Positions 35,883-46,700 of a stretch of DNA of 64,000 nucleotides are shown piece after piece (positions within the stretch are counted from its first letter, which is position 1; each line of letters starts with the position of its first letter). The DNA comes from Capsicum annuum. Lineage: Eukaryota > Streptophyta > Magnoliopsida > Solanales > Solanaceae. The translations under genes and the position numbers were made by a program. The stretch spans positions 24,032,735 to 24,096,734 of the forward strand of contig NC_061111.1 of assembly GCF_002878395.1 (NCBI RefSeq), read 5' to 3'. The notes beneath the pieces are model-generated. The model was not told where the DNA came from and made no database searches. It saw only the letters and a list, made by a program, of their open reading frames with translations.

Positions 35883-38583
35883 TGTAACACCCCATATTTT
35901 CGAGCTAGAAATCAAATTGTCATTCCTACGTGGATTTATTTCAGACAGACTGCTAACAAGATACTGTAAGATAATTGGACATAAACATCCAGACCACCAA
36001 TGTTCGAGGTGCAATGGAGAAGATAATATTATTCCAGAGGTACATCTAGAATAAAGAAGACAAAATGCCAGCTGGAAAGATAAAGATAAAGATAAAGATA
36101 AAGAGCAATAATGGAGCAGATACAGAGCAATAATGGAGCAGATACGACAACGGAAGATATTTGGACTTATTGTATAAAATTTTCTTACGATACAATAATG
36201 TAAAGCAATTATTGCTTTTCTTACTTTTCTTACTTATCATAATTAGGTGGTATGTATCTCATTCTTCTGGATTTTAAATGTGTTATTAATTTTGATTCAA
36301 TACTAGATATTAATGTAATTAAGTAGGCTAATTTTTGTGGATTTTCTTTTGTTTTATTTAGACTTATATATTCTGAATAATTACTAATTAAAGATTCTTT
36401 AATTTTTCTAAAAGCTTCTCTATTTTTAAATGGTCTTCGCATTTCATGTGCCATGATCCTTCTCCTAGTGTATAAAGTGATTAAGAGGTTAAAAGTGTTC
36501 ATAGAAATTGCTTAAAGCAAAGTTGAGCTAAGAATCCTTCATTCGTTCAAAGTTTGATATTCGATTCTACAAGATTCCACTTTGAACGTGCATAACTATG
36601 TATACATGTAGAATTTTGTAGCTCAAGATGCACCAAATTATAGATAATTGAATTAGCTTTCCAACAATATCAATTTTTCCAAAATCCGACACCCTAGCAA
36701 AAAGTTATGGCATTTTTCGTGTGAGGCAGTAAGCTGATGCGATCTTGATGCATCGCGTCGACTGCGCCCCGACACGAAACCTGACGCTAATCTAAAGTGG
36801 TTTTACGAGTTATTTCAATTCCAAAAGGGTCTAGGGGAACTTTATTCATATTCCCTCACCCAAATTCCGTCCCTAATCATCCTTAAACGAAATTATGCTT
36901 ATCAATAACATATTAACTCTCAAAAAAATCCCTAGTTCATCTCTCAAGGACACAAGAGGAGAAAACAACTAGGGTTTGGGCAATCAAGCTTAATGGTCCA
37001 ACCTTTTCTAAATTTCTTCGTGATTCTTCGCAATTAAGGTACGTGGGATTATCCTAAACACCATGGGCATGGATTTTACTGTTTTTAAATTAGCTTTAAA
37101 GTATATATATATCTCTACAAACGAATTGGGTTTCAAGATTGTTGATGATTATGCGTCAAGGATTTCATATTGTTGTAAATAAATTGTGGAGATTGTCATG
37201 AAGTGTTTTTAACTCGAAATACTTTCGTGTGATCTTGTGGTGTCAATATTGAGAATTTAATGAGAGCATGAGACTTGTGATTTCCTATTTTACTACAAAT
37301 TTCATTAGATTTACATATTGTGAATTGAATTTACAAACTATTGAAAGCTTGGATCTGTAGATGGATTATTACGAATGAATTGTATTGGTTGTTTTCATGA
37401 AGTAATGAAAGAGTGTTTTTACTTGTTGTATAATTATCATAATTCTTATTTTGAATGGTCTTGAAGTGATTGAAAAAGGGTGACCATCGCAAAATAAATA
37501 TTGAGAATGGTTTGATTTTTCAACTGTTTTTGAAATATGAATTTTTATTCAAATAGTAGAGCCTTTGGGTGGTCAATAAATCTATTTTGAAATAAGATAA
37601 GGGCAGTAGATATGTTGTAACTCGACTTGCAAGTCGGGGTATGATGATGTCCTATTTTTTATGTGCCCGAATAATATTAAGAAAGAAAGAATATTTCAAA
37701 GAAGATATGATTTAATGAATCTAAAACTGGGCTTAAGAGAGTTAGATGGTTACCCAAAGAAGCCACGAGTCAAATGACTCATTGCCCAAAATCGTGATTT
37801 GCTGACATGGCTTTATGATAACTGAAAGAGAAATTGTACATTGGCGATGGCCCTATGGCATAGTAGAATAAGCAAAAACTCCAACCCATGAGGCAAACTT
37901 GGGTTGGGGGCTTGGCCGCCGAGTCAAGGGAGGTCCCATATAGCCCATGGGGTAGCAGAATTATAGGGTGTACCATCTGAATCAGAAGTAAGATAAAGAG
38001 TAGAGTCATGAACAGTTGAATGTGTTTCTAACATTTCAGATTATGCCCATGTGTTTTCAACTGTTTTCAAGATGATATGAGATTTATGAAATGCTCTCAC
38101 CTATGTTTTTTAAAAATGCATATTTTGTTTTTGGATTGTTTTGCATACCAGTATATCTGTATTGACCCCCTATATTTCAGGATTCTGAGACACAGTCTTG
38201 GGGTCCTGTTAAGCAGTAGATTGACTTGTAAGAAGTTTGCAGCTGGTGAGCCTCCCTTACTTTGAAAGGCCTGTATTAGAACTTGTTATTGTTATTTCAT
38301 TTTGATTTATGGTCCGACTGGGGGCCTTGTCCCAGATGTCAGATAGATGTCATTTCAATTGTTAGAGATTTCGCAAACTATTGTTAGATGTTGTTGATCT
38401 TATGAACTCATTTCAGTATTGAGTAGTTTGAAATAAAAGTTGACCATGATTCCGTTTTGTTATGTATGTCTGCATTTTCTCTTTGTATGTGAATGGTGTA
38501 TGTAATTGCAAGTTAGAAGGGCTCTCGGGCCTTTATGGTTCGGGATGCCTATCATGGCCAGGGCCCCGATTTGGGTCGTGACA
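35883..38583 (+). repeat. 3' LTR of element A with a 0.5-kb foreign patch
   Basis: This copy is collinear with 3364-5548 except at 35933-36437, where about 500 bp replace about 35 bp of the 5' copy. It ends GTCGTGACA at 38583. The GCG-rich patch reads GCGATCTTGATGCATCGCG at about 36739-36757, less decayed than in the 5' copy. Confidence 0.9.
35933..36437. other. Unidentified insertion/replacement within the 3' LTR of element A
   Basis: The patch holds a GATAAA repeat (about 36078-36102) and a duplicated AATAATGGAGCAGATAC (about 36108-36145). A minus-strand open stretch (down to 36230) contains REAFRKIKESLISNYSEYIS. On the + strand a Cys/His cluster CKIIGHKHPDHQCSRCNGED is read at about 35967-36026. 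These look like two short coding fragments in opposite orientation, perhaps from a rearranged retroelement or pararetrovirus-like sequence. The family is not identified. No duplication or terminal repeat is seen. Confidence 0.45.
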
Positions 38584-38588
38584 TTGAT

Positions 38589-39144
38589 TGATAGTTTCTT
38601 TCCACTCTATGCCTTAATAGGAGTTTTATCACCCACAGCTTTAGTTGACAGCCTATTCAACAAATAAACTGAAGTAGAAATAGCTTCTGTCTAAAAACTT
38701 TATGGTAGTTTCTTTTCAAGCAACAAACATTTAGCCATTTCAACTACTATCCTTTTCTTTCTCTCTAAAACTCCAATTTGTTCTGGTGAATAACTTACTA
38801 TCAGCTTATGATCAATCCCCACATCTTCACGATACTTATTGAACTCATTTGAAGTGTATTCATCTTCATTGTCTGACCTTAAAGACTTCATCTTACAGCT
38901 TTCTGTCTTTTAGCTAAATCTTTAAACTTCTTGAAAACCAAAAATACATGAGACTTGTTACTCAAAAAATATACCCAAGTCATCCATGTTAAGTCATCAA
39001 TAACAACACAAAATATTTATTTTGACCCTAGGATGATGTCTTCATAGGTCCACATACATCAGTGTGAACAAGTTTAAGTTTTTCAGTTGCCCTCCAGGTA
39101 GAACTTTTAGGAAATGCTTTCATATGAACCTTACTTATCTGACA
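38589..39144 (-). pseudogene. Copia element D integrase, N-terminal part
   Basis: The minus strand carries copia integrase core pieces: LRSDNEDEYTSNEFNKY and IVSYSPEQIGVLERKKR (38700-38891). The family motif DNGGEYTS reads DNEDEYTS here. The frame has stops, and a TAG stands where the conserved Trp of the AWSGKK-type motif is expected near 38604. The gene is then cut by element A and resumes at 3358. Confidence 0.85.
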
Positions 39145-39996
39145 TTACCCATAAAATTCTTTAGATAGTGAGATAACAGGTGAATCCTTAGTCAAGCCAT
39201 TCTCATACATAGATTTTAAAGTAGCATAGTTAAAATGTCCATATCTTCTGCGCCATAACCATGAATCGTCCAATCTTGAAAAATTTTCACTATCTAACTT
39301 TCCATCTACTGGAAAGACCCTATCCACCATTTCTACTTTATCAATCAAAGTATCATTAGAATAAAAAACCAAACAATGCTTTCTCTTAAAAAATAAGGAG
39401 TAACCTTTAGACATCATTTGGCCAACACTCAACAAGTTACATGCTAAAGAAGGAACATACAACACATTATGTATAAACATTGTACCTTGTTTAGTTTGAA
39501 AGGCAACTGAACCCTTTCCATGTGCTTCTACTGTTGCACCATTTTCCATCCTAACTTTAGCTTTGAGTCGCTTGTCAAGTGTATGAAATATGAGCTCATT
39601 ATATGACATATGACTCGTACACCTACTGTCTAGGAACCATTTGGATTTGTTGGATTTGTTTTCTTCATAAATATCCATAAACAAGCTTTCTTCGTTTTCT
39701 GACTCTTTAGTGAAATTTTCCTGTTCAACATAGTGTTGTTGTGGTTGATTCTGCTTGGCCCTGCAATTCTTCTCAATATGACCCATTTTTCTATAAAACT
39801 TGTATTAGATTGATGGCTTTCCCTTGAACCAACAGTCCTTTTCCTGATGATTGGTTCTTTTACAGTGGATGCAAGGTGGAAACTTTCCTTTCTGTGAAGA
39901 TTCCGGCAATGGTTTTCTCTTTGATACTTTATCTCCCTCCATTCTCCCATGGTCTTTCACTAGTTGCTTGCCTTTATGCTTTGCTTGAAATGACAC
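39145..39996 (-). pseudogene. Copia element D zinc knuckles, protease and gag-pre-integrase
   Basis: Two Cys/His knuckles are visible (CIHCKRTNHQEKDCW, and GHIEKNC just downstream with its first cysteine pair changed). The protease active site reads WFLDSRCTSHMSY; the usual DSG is DSR, so it is inactive. The conserved VLYVPSLACNLLSVGQM follows and then the gag-pre-integrase motif LWRRRYGHFNYATLKSM. The frame changes between 39805 and 39786. Order and spacing are normal for copia. Confidence 0.87.
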
Positions 39997-40029
39997 TTCT
40001 ACTATTTTTTCATCTTTTATACTTGTTCT

Positions 40030-40617
40030 TTATTCTTGGGCTTGCAACTTGCGAATCAGTTCTGCGATGGATAAAGTCTTCAAATCTATTGCTAGAATCT
40101 TAGACTCAAACCTTGCCGGTAAGCTTATCATCATCTTCTCCACCACTTTTGAATATGGAAAAGTTTCACCAAATAATCTTATCTTGCTTACAATTTTTAG
40201 AAGTTCGGCAGAGTACTCTTTCACAGTATCTCCTTCTTTCATTCTTAACATCTCAAATTCTCTTTTGAGAGTTAAGAGCTTGACAGTTCTCACTCTATCA
40301 CTTTCATCGAACTCCTCTTTTATCTTCTCCCATACTTCTTTAGGTGTTTCACAAACCATTATTCTTGTAAAAATCACATCTAAAAATGTTGAATGAAGAC
40401 AAGCGAGAGTCTTTGGTTTCTTAGACTTAGCATCTTCATAATTCTTCATTTGTGTGACAGTTGGATTTGGACCAAGTGGAGAGGAATAATTTTCACTTTC
40501 AACTGCTTCCCATAGACTAAGAGCTTTGAGATAAGCATTCATCTTTATTTCCCATATATGATAATTTTCTCTAGTAAACATAGAAGGGCCTGCACCCAAA
40601 AAGCTGATGGATGCCAT
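40030..40617 (-). CDS. Copia element D gag (open N-terminal part)
   Basis: This open 195-codon frame starts with ATG at 40617, 84 bp past the primer-binding site. It matches the copia gag (UBN2/retrotran_gag) pattern: NYHIWEIKMNAYLKALSLWE, then TPKEVWEKIKEEFDESDRV, LLTLKREFEMLRMKEGDTVK and YSKVVEKMMISLPARFESK. Gag forms the virus-like particle. It is the best-preserved part of the element, but the continuation into the zinc knuckle region is broken. Confidence 0.88.
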   Translation of the reverse strand: MASISFLGAGPSMFTRENYHIWEIKMNAYLKALSLWEAVESENYSSPLGPNPTVTQMKNYEDAKSKKPKTLACLHSTFLDVIFTRIMVCETPKEVWEKIKEEFDESDRVRTVKLLTLKREFEMLRMKEGDTVKEYSAELLKIVSKIRLFGETFPYSKVVEKMMISLPARFESKILAIDLKTLSIAELIRKLQAQE

Positions 40618-40700
40618 GTTGTTGTTGTTCAGCTCTCTAAACTTAGAAGAATTGAAGAAAAAACTTATCTTTAAGCCTTCACAGATCCCTCAAGAAGAAT

Positions 40701-40714
40701 GGCTCTGATACCAC
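40701..40714 (-). promoter_or_regulatory. Primer-binding site of copia element D
   Basis: The minus strand reads GTGGTATCAGAGCC directly after the 5' LTR. This is the standard initiator-Met-tRNA site of plant copia elements. Confidence 0.92.
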
Positions 40715-41007
40715 TGTTAGAATTTGGAACTAAAGATAAGGAAAAAAGATAAGGTTCAGTGGTAGGTTTTTTTTCATTCAAACATACCAATTTTTTTTCA
40801 TTCATACATACCAACATATTACAAAGACTACAGATATATTTACATACATCTTAAGAGACACACTTCCAACCACTTTCTTACAAGACACACTATCTTACGA
40901 GACACACTTCACAAAATAAGGACTACCATTCATTTAATAAACTAAACATAATATTTAAAAGAAACTATTAAATAAAAAACTATCTAAAAAAATCTCATAT
41001 TCTAACA
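40715..41007 (-). repeat. 5' LTR of copia element D (right copy)
   Basis: This 293-bp LTR runs TGTTAGAA...TTCTAACA. It is about 43 bp longer than the left copy because a TTTTTTTTCATTCA(A/T)ACATACCAA segment is duplicated (about 40767-40813) and a short ACACAC(T)-ACGAG stretch is repeated near 40880-40905. The GGCAC duplication follows at 41008-41012. Confidence 0.92.
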
Positions 41008-41207
41008 GGCACTACTTCCAATCTTTTTTCAAGTAGACACTAGATTAAAATCCTTTTCCAAGTAGAATTCTGCATACTATTCCTTCTTCTACCATATTCT
41101 GACATATGCTGTGTGAAAATGAAATAAGAGTGTTGTAAAAGGAATGAGGCTTTTTTCTTTCTGAAATAGACTAAAGGAAAGTAAGACATATAAATTGAAA
41201 GGGAGGG

Positions 41208-41376
41208 TATTGATGTGTCTTCTGCAATGGAATATTTACAAAAGGTCATTCTTTTGTTGTTCTAAATTGTAATCTAAAACCATGTGACATACTTTTGAAT
41301 GGAGACATGGTTACAAGAGTCAGGGATTTTGGTATATCCAAACTTATGACGGGTGATAAATTGATAGCACAAATAA
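41208..41376 (+). pseudogene. Receptor-like kinase pseudogene, 5' fragment (catalytic loop and DFG)
   Basis: The + strand reads IDVSSAMEYLQ and then, after a small frameshift, GHSFVVLNCNLKPCDILL and MVTRVRDFGISKLMTGDK, ending LIAQ. This is kinase subdomain VIb to VII of LRR receptor-like kinases. The family motif HCDLKPSNILL has become LNCNLKPCDILL, so the catalytic Asp is Asn. DFG is intact. The coding line continues at 61187. No LRR or transmembrane region is seen upstream, so the 5' part is lost or outside. Confidence 0.82.
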
Positions 41377-41439
41377 GAGAAAAATAAAGGAAAGGTTTCT
41401 TTCAAGTCTTGAATGATGAATTGGTGACATTGACCAACT

Positions 41440-41545
41440 TAAAGGGTCAAACATAATTAGAAAACTTGATTAAGTTAATTGTGGACATGATTAATATTTT
41501 TAAAACTTTCTAATCTTTTCAAAAATACAAATCAACCCAACCCAT
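41440..41545 (+). repeat. Left arm of inner inverted terminal repeat
   Basis: The reverse complement of this arm aligns with 51245-51363. Shared blocks are TGGGTTGATTTGTATTTT, AAGTTTT-AAAATATTAAT, TGTCCA-AATT and CTTAAT, ending near a GGGT / ACCC terminus. Identity is roughly 70-75% by eye. No clear duplication flanks it. Confidence 0.6.
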
Positions 41546-42114
41546 ACTCCTCTTCAATCCAAATCAACTGTCTCTCTCTTCTCTCGACAGTTTCTCCAAC
41601 CATCAGTTCTACAAATTTCTCCTTTCAATCTCCTGCGACTTCAACCTCCGATGATAAATAATTGAGTCTTGAGTACCTTTTCGACTTCAACCATCAATTG
41701 CGTGACAACCTTGCTCTCCGGCCACAACAACTTTGAATTCTTCATCATTTCTTTTCTTCTTTCACATGTAAAAAATTATGGTCTTTTTAGTTTTGAAGAA
41801 AATGAGGAACTTGAGCCAACTTCTCTTATAGTATTGGTTGACAATTTCAATATTTGTTGCTTTAATTTGAAATACGGTCTGAATAAAATCCTAATTTCTG
41901 GTATTTCTTCTATTTTCTTTTCGAAGTGAATTATGAATTTTTATTATTTGTTGCATTTTTTGAAGTTTGATTTTTGTTTGTGTTTATACAAACAAAATAA
42001 TGATGTTGGTGTTTTTCGTGTTGCGTCCATTGCTGGGTTGATTTCTTCTTGTTCTTGGTAAAAATAGTAATATTGTTGTTGTTCTGACGAATAAAATTGT
42101 GCTATTTTTTTCTC

Positions 42115-42520
42115 CAACAGATTAACCATTCGATATAATAGATTTAGCATATGATGCAATAGATTAATCATCTGATGCAACAGAGGAACCATCAGATTAA
42201 AAATTTGATACAATAAATTAACCATGTGATGCAACAGATTAACCATCTGATGCAATAAATTAATCACCTAATGCAACAAAGGAACCATCAGATAAAAAAT
42301 TTGATGCAACAAATTAACCATATGATCCAATAATTCATCCATCTGATGCAGCAGATTAACCATATATTGCAATAGATTAATTATCTGATACAACAAATTT
42401 ACTATCAGATGCAACAGAGGAACCATCAATTAAAAATCTGACGTAACAGATTATCCATCTGATGCAATGGATGAACCATCAAATTAAAGATCCGATACAA
42501 CAGATGAACCTCCTGTTGAA
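42115..42520. repeat. 21-bp palindromic minisatellite, block 1
   Basis: Units such as TGATGCAATAGATTAATCATC, TGATGCAACAGAGGAACCATC and TGATGCAACAGATTAACCATC follow each other at a 21-bp spacing. The minus-strand reading gives heptads of the type MVNLLHQ, MVNLLHH, MINLLHQ. Confidence 0.85.
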
Positions 42521-42599
42521 TAAAATCCTATTAACTATTCCCGTGAGACATGTCTAAGACTTATTCATCTGCCGCGATAAATGACTCTAAATAATATTG

Positions 42600-43165
42600 A
42601 CCATTAATAATTATTCCAATGGATCACTCATATGTTGCAACAGATATGTGATGTATTATCGCAATAGATTACTCAACCATTGCTACAACATTGATAATTG
42701 TTCCAACAGATCACTCATGTATTACAACAGCTATATGATCTGTTACACAGACCATTCATCTATCTCAATAGATAAGTGATATGTTTTATATTATTGTAAC
42801 ATATTACTCAGTCATTACTTCAGGTTAGTTAACTATTCCAATAGATCACTCATATATTGCAACAGATGTATGATCTATTGCACAGACCATTCATCTATCT
42901 CAACAGATGAGTGATATATTTTGTATTGTCACAACAGATTACTCACCCATTGTAATAAGTTAGTTAACTGTTCCAACAGATCACCCATCTATTATAATAG
43001 ATGTATGATCTGTTGCACCAACCATTTATTTGTCTCAATAGATGAGTGATATGTTTTGTATTGTTACAACAGATTACTCATCCATTATAACAAGTTAGTT
43101 AGTTGGTGCAATAGATAACATACCTAGTGCAATAGATGCGTGATTTATTGCAACTGTTATTTTAT
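42600..43165. repeat. Higher-order 135-bp repeat of the same minisatellite
   Basis: The phrase ACCATTCATCTATCTCAA recurs at 42751, 42886 and 43021, exactly 135 bp apart. Each repeat contains several 21-bp-like pieces (CCAACAGATCACTCAT, ATGTATGATCTGTTGCA). Confidence 0.8.
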
Positions 43166-43261
43166 TATTTTGTATGTTAGATTTACTGTTATCCTTTTTT
43201 AATGATGCATTAATCAACTATAATATATTTTTTTATGTTTCTATTAATTTTAGATAATATG

Positions 43262-45006
43262 GCTTCTAAAAAATAGAAACTGAATCAAGTCCAAGTAAAG
43301 GAACAAGTGAAGCAGTTAGGCTACATCCACCACTCTATGAGCTTGCTTTACAAGCTTTATCTCAATCAGGAGCAGAATATAATGAATTTGGGGAGGAGGA
43401 ATATTTCAAAAGAGATGATCCAAATGCTAATAGCCCTTTTATCGAAGAGTTGGTCAAAACCTTCAGCATTGATCATTATCCTGTGAGAATGCAGTGCGAT
43501 AGTGCCACAGATTTAACGGGTGATTTAGTGGTTAAGTAGGCCATGGGAAAATCTTTTGACTCCATAAAAAAATACTTTGAGAATAAAAATGAGATACTTA
43601 TTTCAAGGATAGATGCTCTGGAAAATATCTTGATTTGCTAAAGAACAACAGTGCTCATTTTCAAATGAAAATGGTATATGAACTTCTCAAGTGTAGGTTT
43701 ATGTATGAAAATAAAGATAAGATAGATGGGATGTGGATAAATTATTGTGCCATGCCTGTTTGTTTTGGATGAAAAGAGTTTACGATAGTTATTAGAATAA
43801 AATGTTATCCCTTTTCTCTTTCTCATGTTACACCTATTCTAACCCAAAAAATCACCCCACATATCCAAAAAAGGTGAAGACAAGTTGTGTGATCATAATG
43901 ACCTGGTGTCCGTTGGTCTAAGCTTCAAAAAAAAATTTTGATAGAAGCGTTGACAGGTAAAAGAATTTCAAAGAAGAACAAGCAATCATTGGTCTTGGTT
44001 TGGTTTGTACATAATATTCCTTGGGCGAGAGACGTTAACAACAGCATAAGTGTTGATTTAACAAAGCTCTCCGAGGATTTTGAGGCATTTTACAGCTATC
44101 CTTGGGGTTATGAAAGCTTCAAAATGATTGTCACATATTTGTTGACTCCGTTAGCTCCAAAGACAGCTAATTTATATGGCTTTCCATGGGCTTTCATGAT
44201 AAATATTTTTTTATTATGATATCTTTCATTTTTTCACTCAATAATGATTTTGATTTATTGGCGTTATTTTATGGCTTGGGTGTTTGAAGCCATTCTTTAT
44301 TTGAGACAATAAGTGAACTACCAAGAAGAAGTTTTCTGTCCAAGAATCTTGAGATAGTTGTCGGCCAAAACTGATAAAAATGTAAAATTTCTTGATCTCT
44401 TCAACCCCCGAAGGATTCAGTAAGTATAATTATAATTAAGTTTTTATTTTAATTAATGATTTTTTTGAATGATCAAATCATCATTCTAATATATGTAATT
44501 ATTTATGTTAGATTGTGCATCCGTCGCTTGTTCCGACCAATTAAGAGTTGAAGATTTTATTTTTTCTTACTTTACGGTCTGTGCAAACTTTATCGGACCC
44601 TAAGGTCATTGACAGAATAAAAATGAAATTGGTTGGAGCAACAACCATTACAAGAAAAATAATTTTGGAGGATGGGCTTGCTGTTATTGATGGTGTTAGC
44701 GGTGATAGAGTTGTTGGTAGTGGTAGTGGTATTGTTGTTGGTGCTAATGATGATCCTCTTATAATATTTAAAACAAACTATTATGAGTATGATCATACTG
44801 GTTATATAGATTTTGCCTCTCCCAACGAATGTTCTGCATGTAAATGTCAAGACTGCAAGGCGAAACATGATGTAGTAATTAATGTTATTAATGTATTAAC
44901 TACTTCTGTAAAGGAATTGAAATATAAGGGGGGTGTCCTTCCATTAAAGAGGATTTCTTGGAACAACACAAAACTTCCTACCGTTTTAGTTTTTCTAAGC
45001 AGATGA
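43262..45006 (+). pseudogene. DUF1985-type MULE-associated gene (copy 1)
   Basis: From ATG 43262 (MASKK, then a stop) the readable frame gives [39 protein letters not shown] and LVVK. It then reads MWINYCAMPVCFGWKEF, KQSLVLVWFVHNIPWARDVN, YPWGYESFKMIVTYLLTPLA and FLTLRSVQTLSDPKVIDRIK, ending with a Cys cluster CSACKCQDCKAKHD. This is the DUF1985 N-terminal half of plant Ulp1-like transposon proteins; no C48 protease follows. The function of DUF1985 is unknown. Introns are evident (about 44199-44262 and 44418-44510). The first has AT where a GT donor is expected. The other copy of the family (minus strand, 47.2-50.6 kb) converges on this gene. Confidence 0.78.
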
Positions 45007-45629
45007 GTCATAGTTGCAACAGATGGTTCATCCATTTGAAATTATCATACAGGTCTTTCCTCATGTAGAAATTTATCCCAATAGTTGATTCATCTATTGC
45101 AATAGAAATATATTTGTTTGGGATAATTTAAAGAAGGAGAAAGACCTGTTTGATTTGCTAGAACAGATGAATTATCCTTTTTCATTTTGTTGTATCTTCG
45201 TGATTAGCATTGACTAATTCTGGCTTTTCAGGTGGATGTAGAAGCTACTGCTAAATAGCATTAACAATATGGTACTTTTTTTATGAAAATACAGAGAACA
45301 AAAAGCACAGAAATCATATGTAAGCGACAATAAAGATCTACGACGACCAAAGCCGAATTTCATAGCACCGGATGAAAAATAACTTATCCATATTGAGTAG
45401 ATCTTTATAGATTGAGTCTGTCAAAGTAATAATCTCACCTCTCCTTAGAAATTATTGGCATCAATACTTAAATTGTTGATGTATTTGTTGAGATCTGCAC
45501 CCATAACAATTTTTTTATATTGCACTTATTTATTGATTTATTTCATATAATTTCTGAAGTCTTTGATTTATTTTATTTTGTCTATGAATTTTATTTTTTC
45601 CTTATATTTGAACTTATTAATTGAAATAG

Positions 45630-45905
45630 AATATTAGATTCAAATATTGCAACAGATAATGTATCCGTTACAACAGACGACACATCTGTTGGAAAATATT
45701 AAACAGATTTAGACATATGTTACAATAGGTAGGTAATCTATTGAAAATTATCAAACAGTTTTTTCCACTGTTGCAAAAGATAAAATTAGATAGAAACATC
45801 GATATAATACAACAAATTATCAACCTATTGCAACAGATAAACTATATGTCAGAACAGGTAGAATATTTGTTACAACAGATAGACAATCTGTCGCATTATA
45901 AAAAT
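45630..45905. repeat. 21-bp palindromic minisatellite, block 2
   Basis: Degenerate units (ATTGCAACAGATAATGTATC, TTACAACAGATAGACAATC) are seen. A + strand frame through them reads heptad-like IIQQIINLLQQINYMSEQVE. Confidence 0.75.
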
Positions 45906-45985
45906 TCAACTTTCATTAGACATAAAAAAATTGTCATTACATGTAACGTGGAGTGACTTAAAATAAAAAAGGTGAAACCCATCGA

Positions 45986-46075
45986 CAGTGTTCATTTTAA
46001 ACACCTAAAATAAAATAGGCATCAAGTAGACAGTGTTCATTTCAAACACGTAAAATAAAATAGGCGACAAATGTG
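45986..46075. repeat. 45-bp direct repeat, two copies
   Basis: CAGTGTTCATTTTAAACAC...TAAAATAAAATAGGC starts at 45986 and again at 46031. It lies just upstream of a pyrimidine-rich region with a TATA-like TTATATATTC near 46204, so it may be part of a promoter. That role is inference. Confidence 0.75.
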
Positions 46076-46099
46076 TCAGTTTGGTATTTTTTTCCCTGT

Positions 46100-46700
46100 T
46101 GTCTGCTCGCGTATAATTCATGCAGCCAAGGCTCGTTGAACCCCCATTTTTGCTGACTTGGCATCTGATTTGGCCCCCAACGATTATTTTTCTCCCATTG
46201 TCTTATATATTCATCTTTTCCCTAAAATTTAACCCTAAATTCTCCAATCTTCTTTCTCTTCTTCATCTGTTTTGCTCTATCCAAATTCTTCAAATTATTT
46301 GTATTTAGTTTTTCTGCATATTTTTTTCATTTTTTCCCACTGAGCTTGACAATATCGAGCTTATCTTCCACTGTTTTTTGTGATAAAGATTTTTGATAAT
46401 GTAAGTGTGGTCATGAAGCTCTATTGAAGACTTCTTGGACTCATCATAGGTTTTTTACTTGTAAGATTTCAAAGGTAATATTTTTTTATTTAATTAGTTG
46501 ATTAAGTATTGACTTATAATTGTTTTGTAATTGTGGTCTTATTTTTGTAAAAGTTAGGTATATGTGATTACTTTGATTGTTTTAAAGAACGACACTCTTC
46601 ACAAGAAAATCATGTAATCTGGTATTTGTTGAAGAGATTCAAGGCTTTTGAAGAGAAACAAAATCGAGCAAGAAGATACTACATTATTGGCATTATTGCT
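46100..46700 (+). other. Possible promoter/leader region without a recognised gene
   Basis: A TATA-like site near 46204 is followed by C/T-rich leader-like sequence and several short frames. No protein family is recognised. It may be the start of a further MULE-associated gene whose body is lost. Confidence 0.35.

Larger units (their letters stand above)
3364..38583 (+). mobile_element. Element A: non-autonomous gypsy-type LTR retrotransposon inserted in copia D
   Basis: LTRs at 3364-5548 and 35883-38583 start TGTAACACC and end GGTCGTGACA. The flanking 5-mers are TTGAC (3359-3363) and TTGAT (38584-38588), one mismatch apart. Collapsing the duplication restores a continuous copia integrase frame across the site, which confirms the insertion point. 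A primer-binding site (AACTTGGTATCAGAGCAC) follows the 5' LTR, and a polypurine tract (CCCAAGGGGGAGATAA) precedes the 3' LTR. After removal of nested B and C, the internal region is about 3.8 kb (5549-5879, 15363-15760, 32823-35882). I find no gag, protease, RT or integrase in it. This is the layout of a large retrotransposon derivative (LARD). Confidence 0.88.
1197..41007 (-). mobile_element. Ty1/copia LTR retrotransposon D, complete but split by nested insertions
   Basis: Both LTRs are present (1197-1446 and 40715-41007) and are flanked by the 5-bp duplication GGCAC at 1192-1196 and 41008-41012. The orientation is minus: the primer-binding site sits left of the right LTR and the polypurine tract right of the left LTR. 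Gag, zinc knuckles, protease, gag-pre-integrase and the first part of integrase read from 40617 down to 38589. The integrase tail, RT and RNase H resume at 3358 and run to about 1450. Between the two parts lies element A. Without A the copia element would be about 4.6 kb, a normal size. Many stops and frameshifts make it non-autonomous now. Confidence 0.93.

Noticed and set aside
41944..42267. 107-codon minus-strand protein of Leu-rich heptads as a real coiled-coil gene
   Set aside because: The frame is the translation of the 21-bp minisatellite. The repeat explains the periodicity without selection for protein.
42600..43165. Regularly spaced repeats as a CRISPR array
   Set aside because: Eukaryotic context, degenerate short units, no unique spacers of fixed length and no cas genes.
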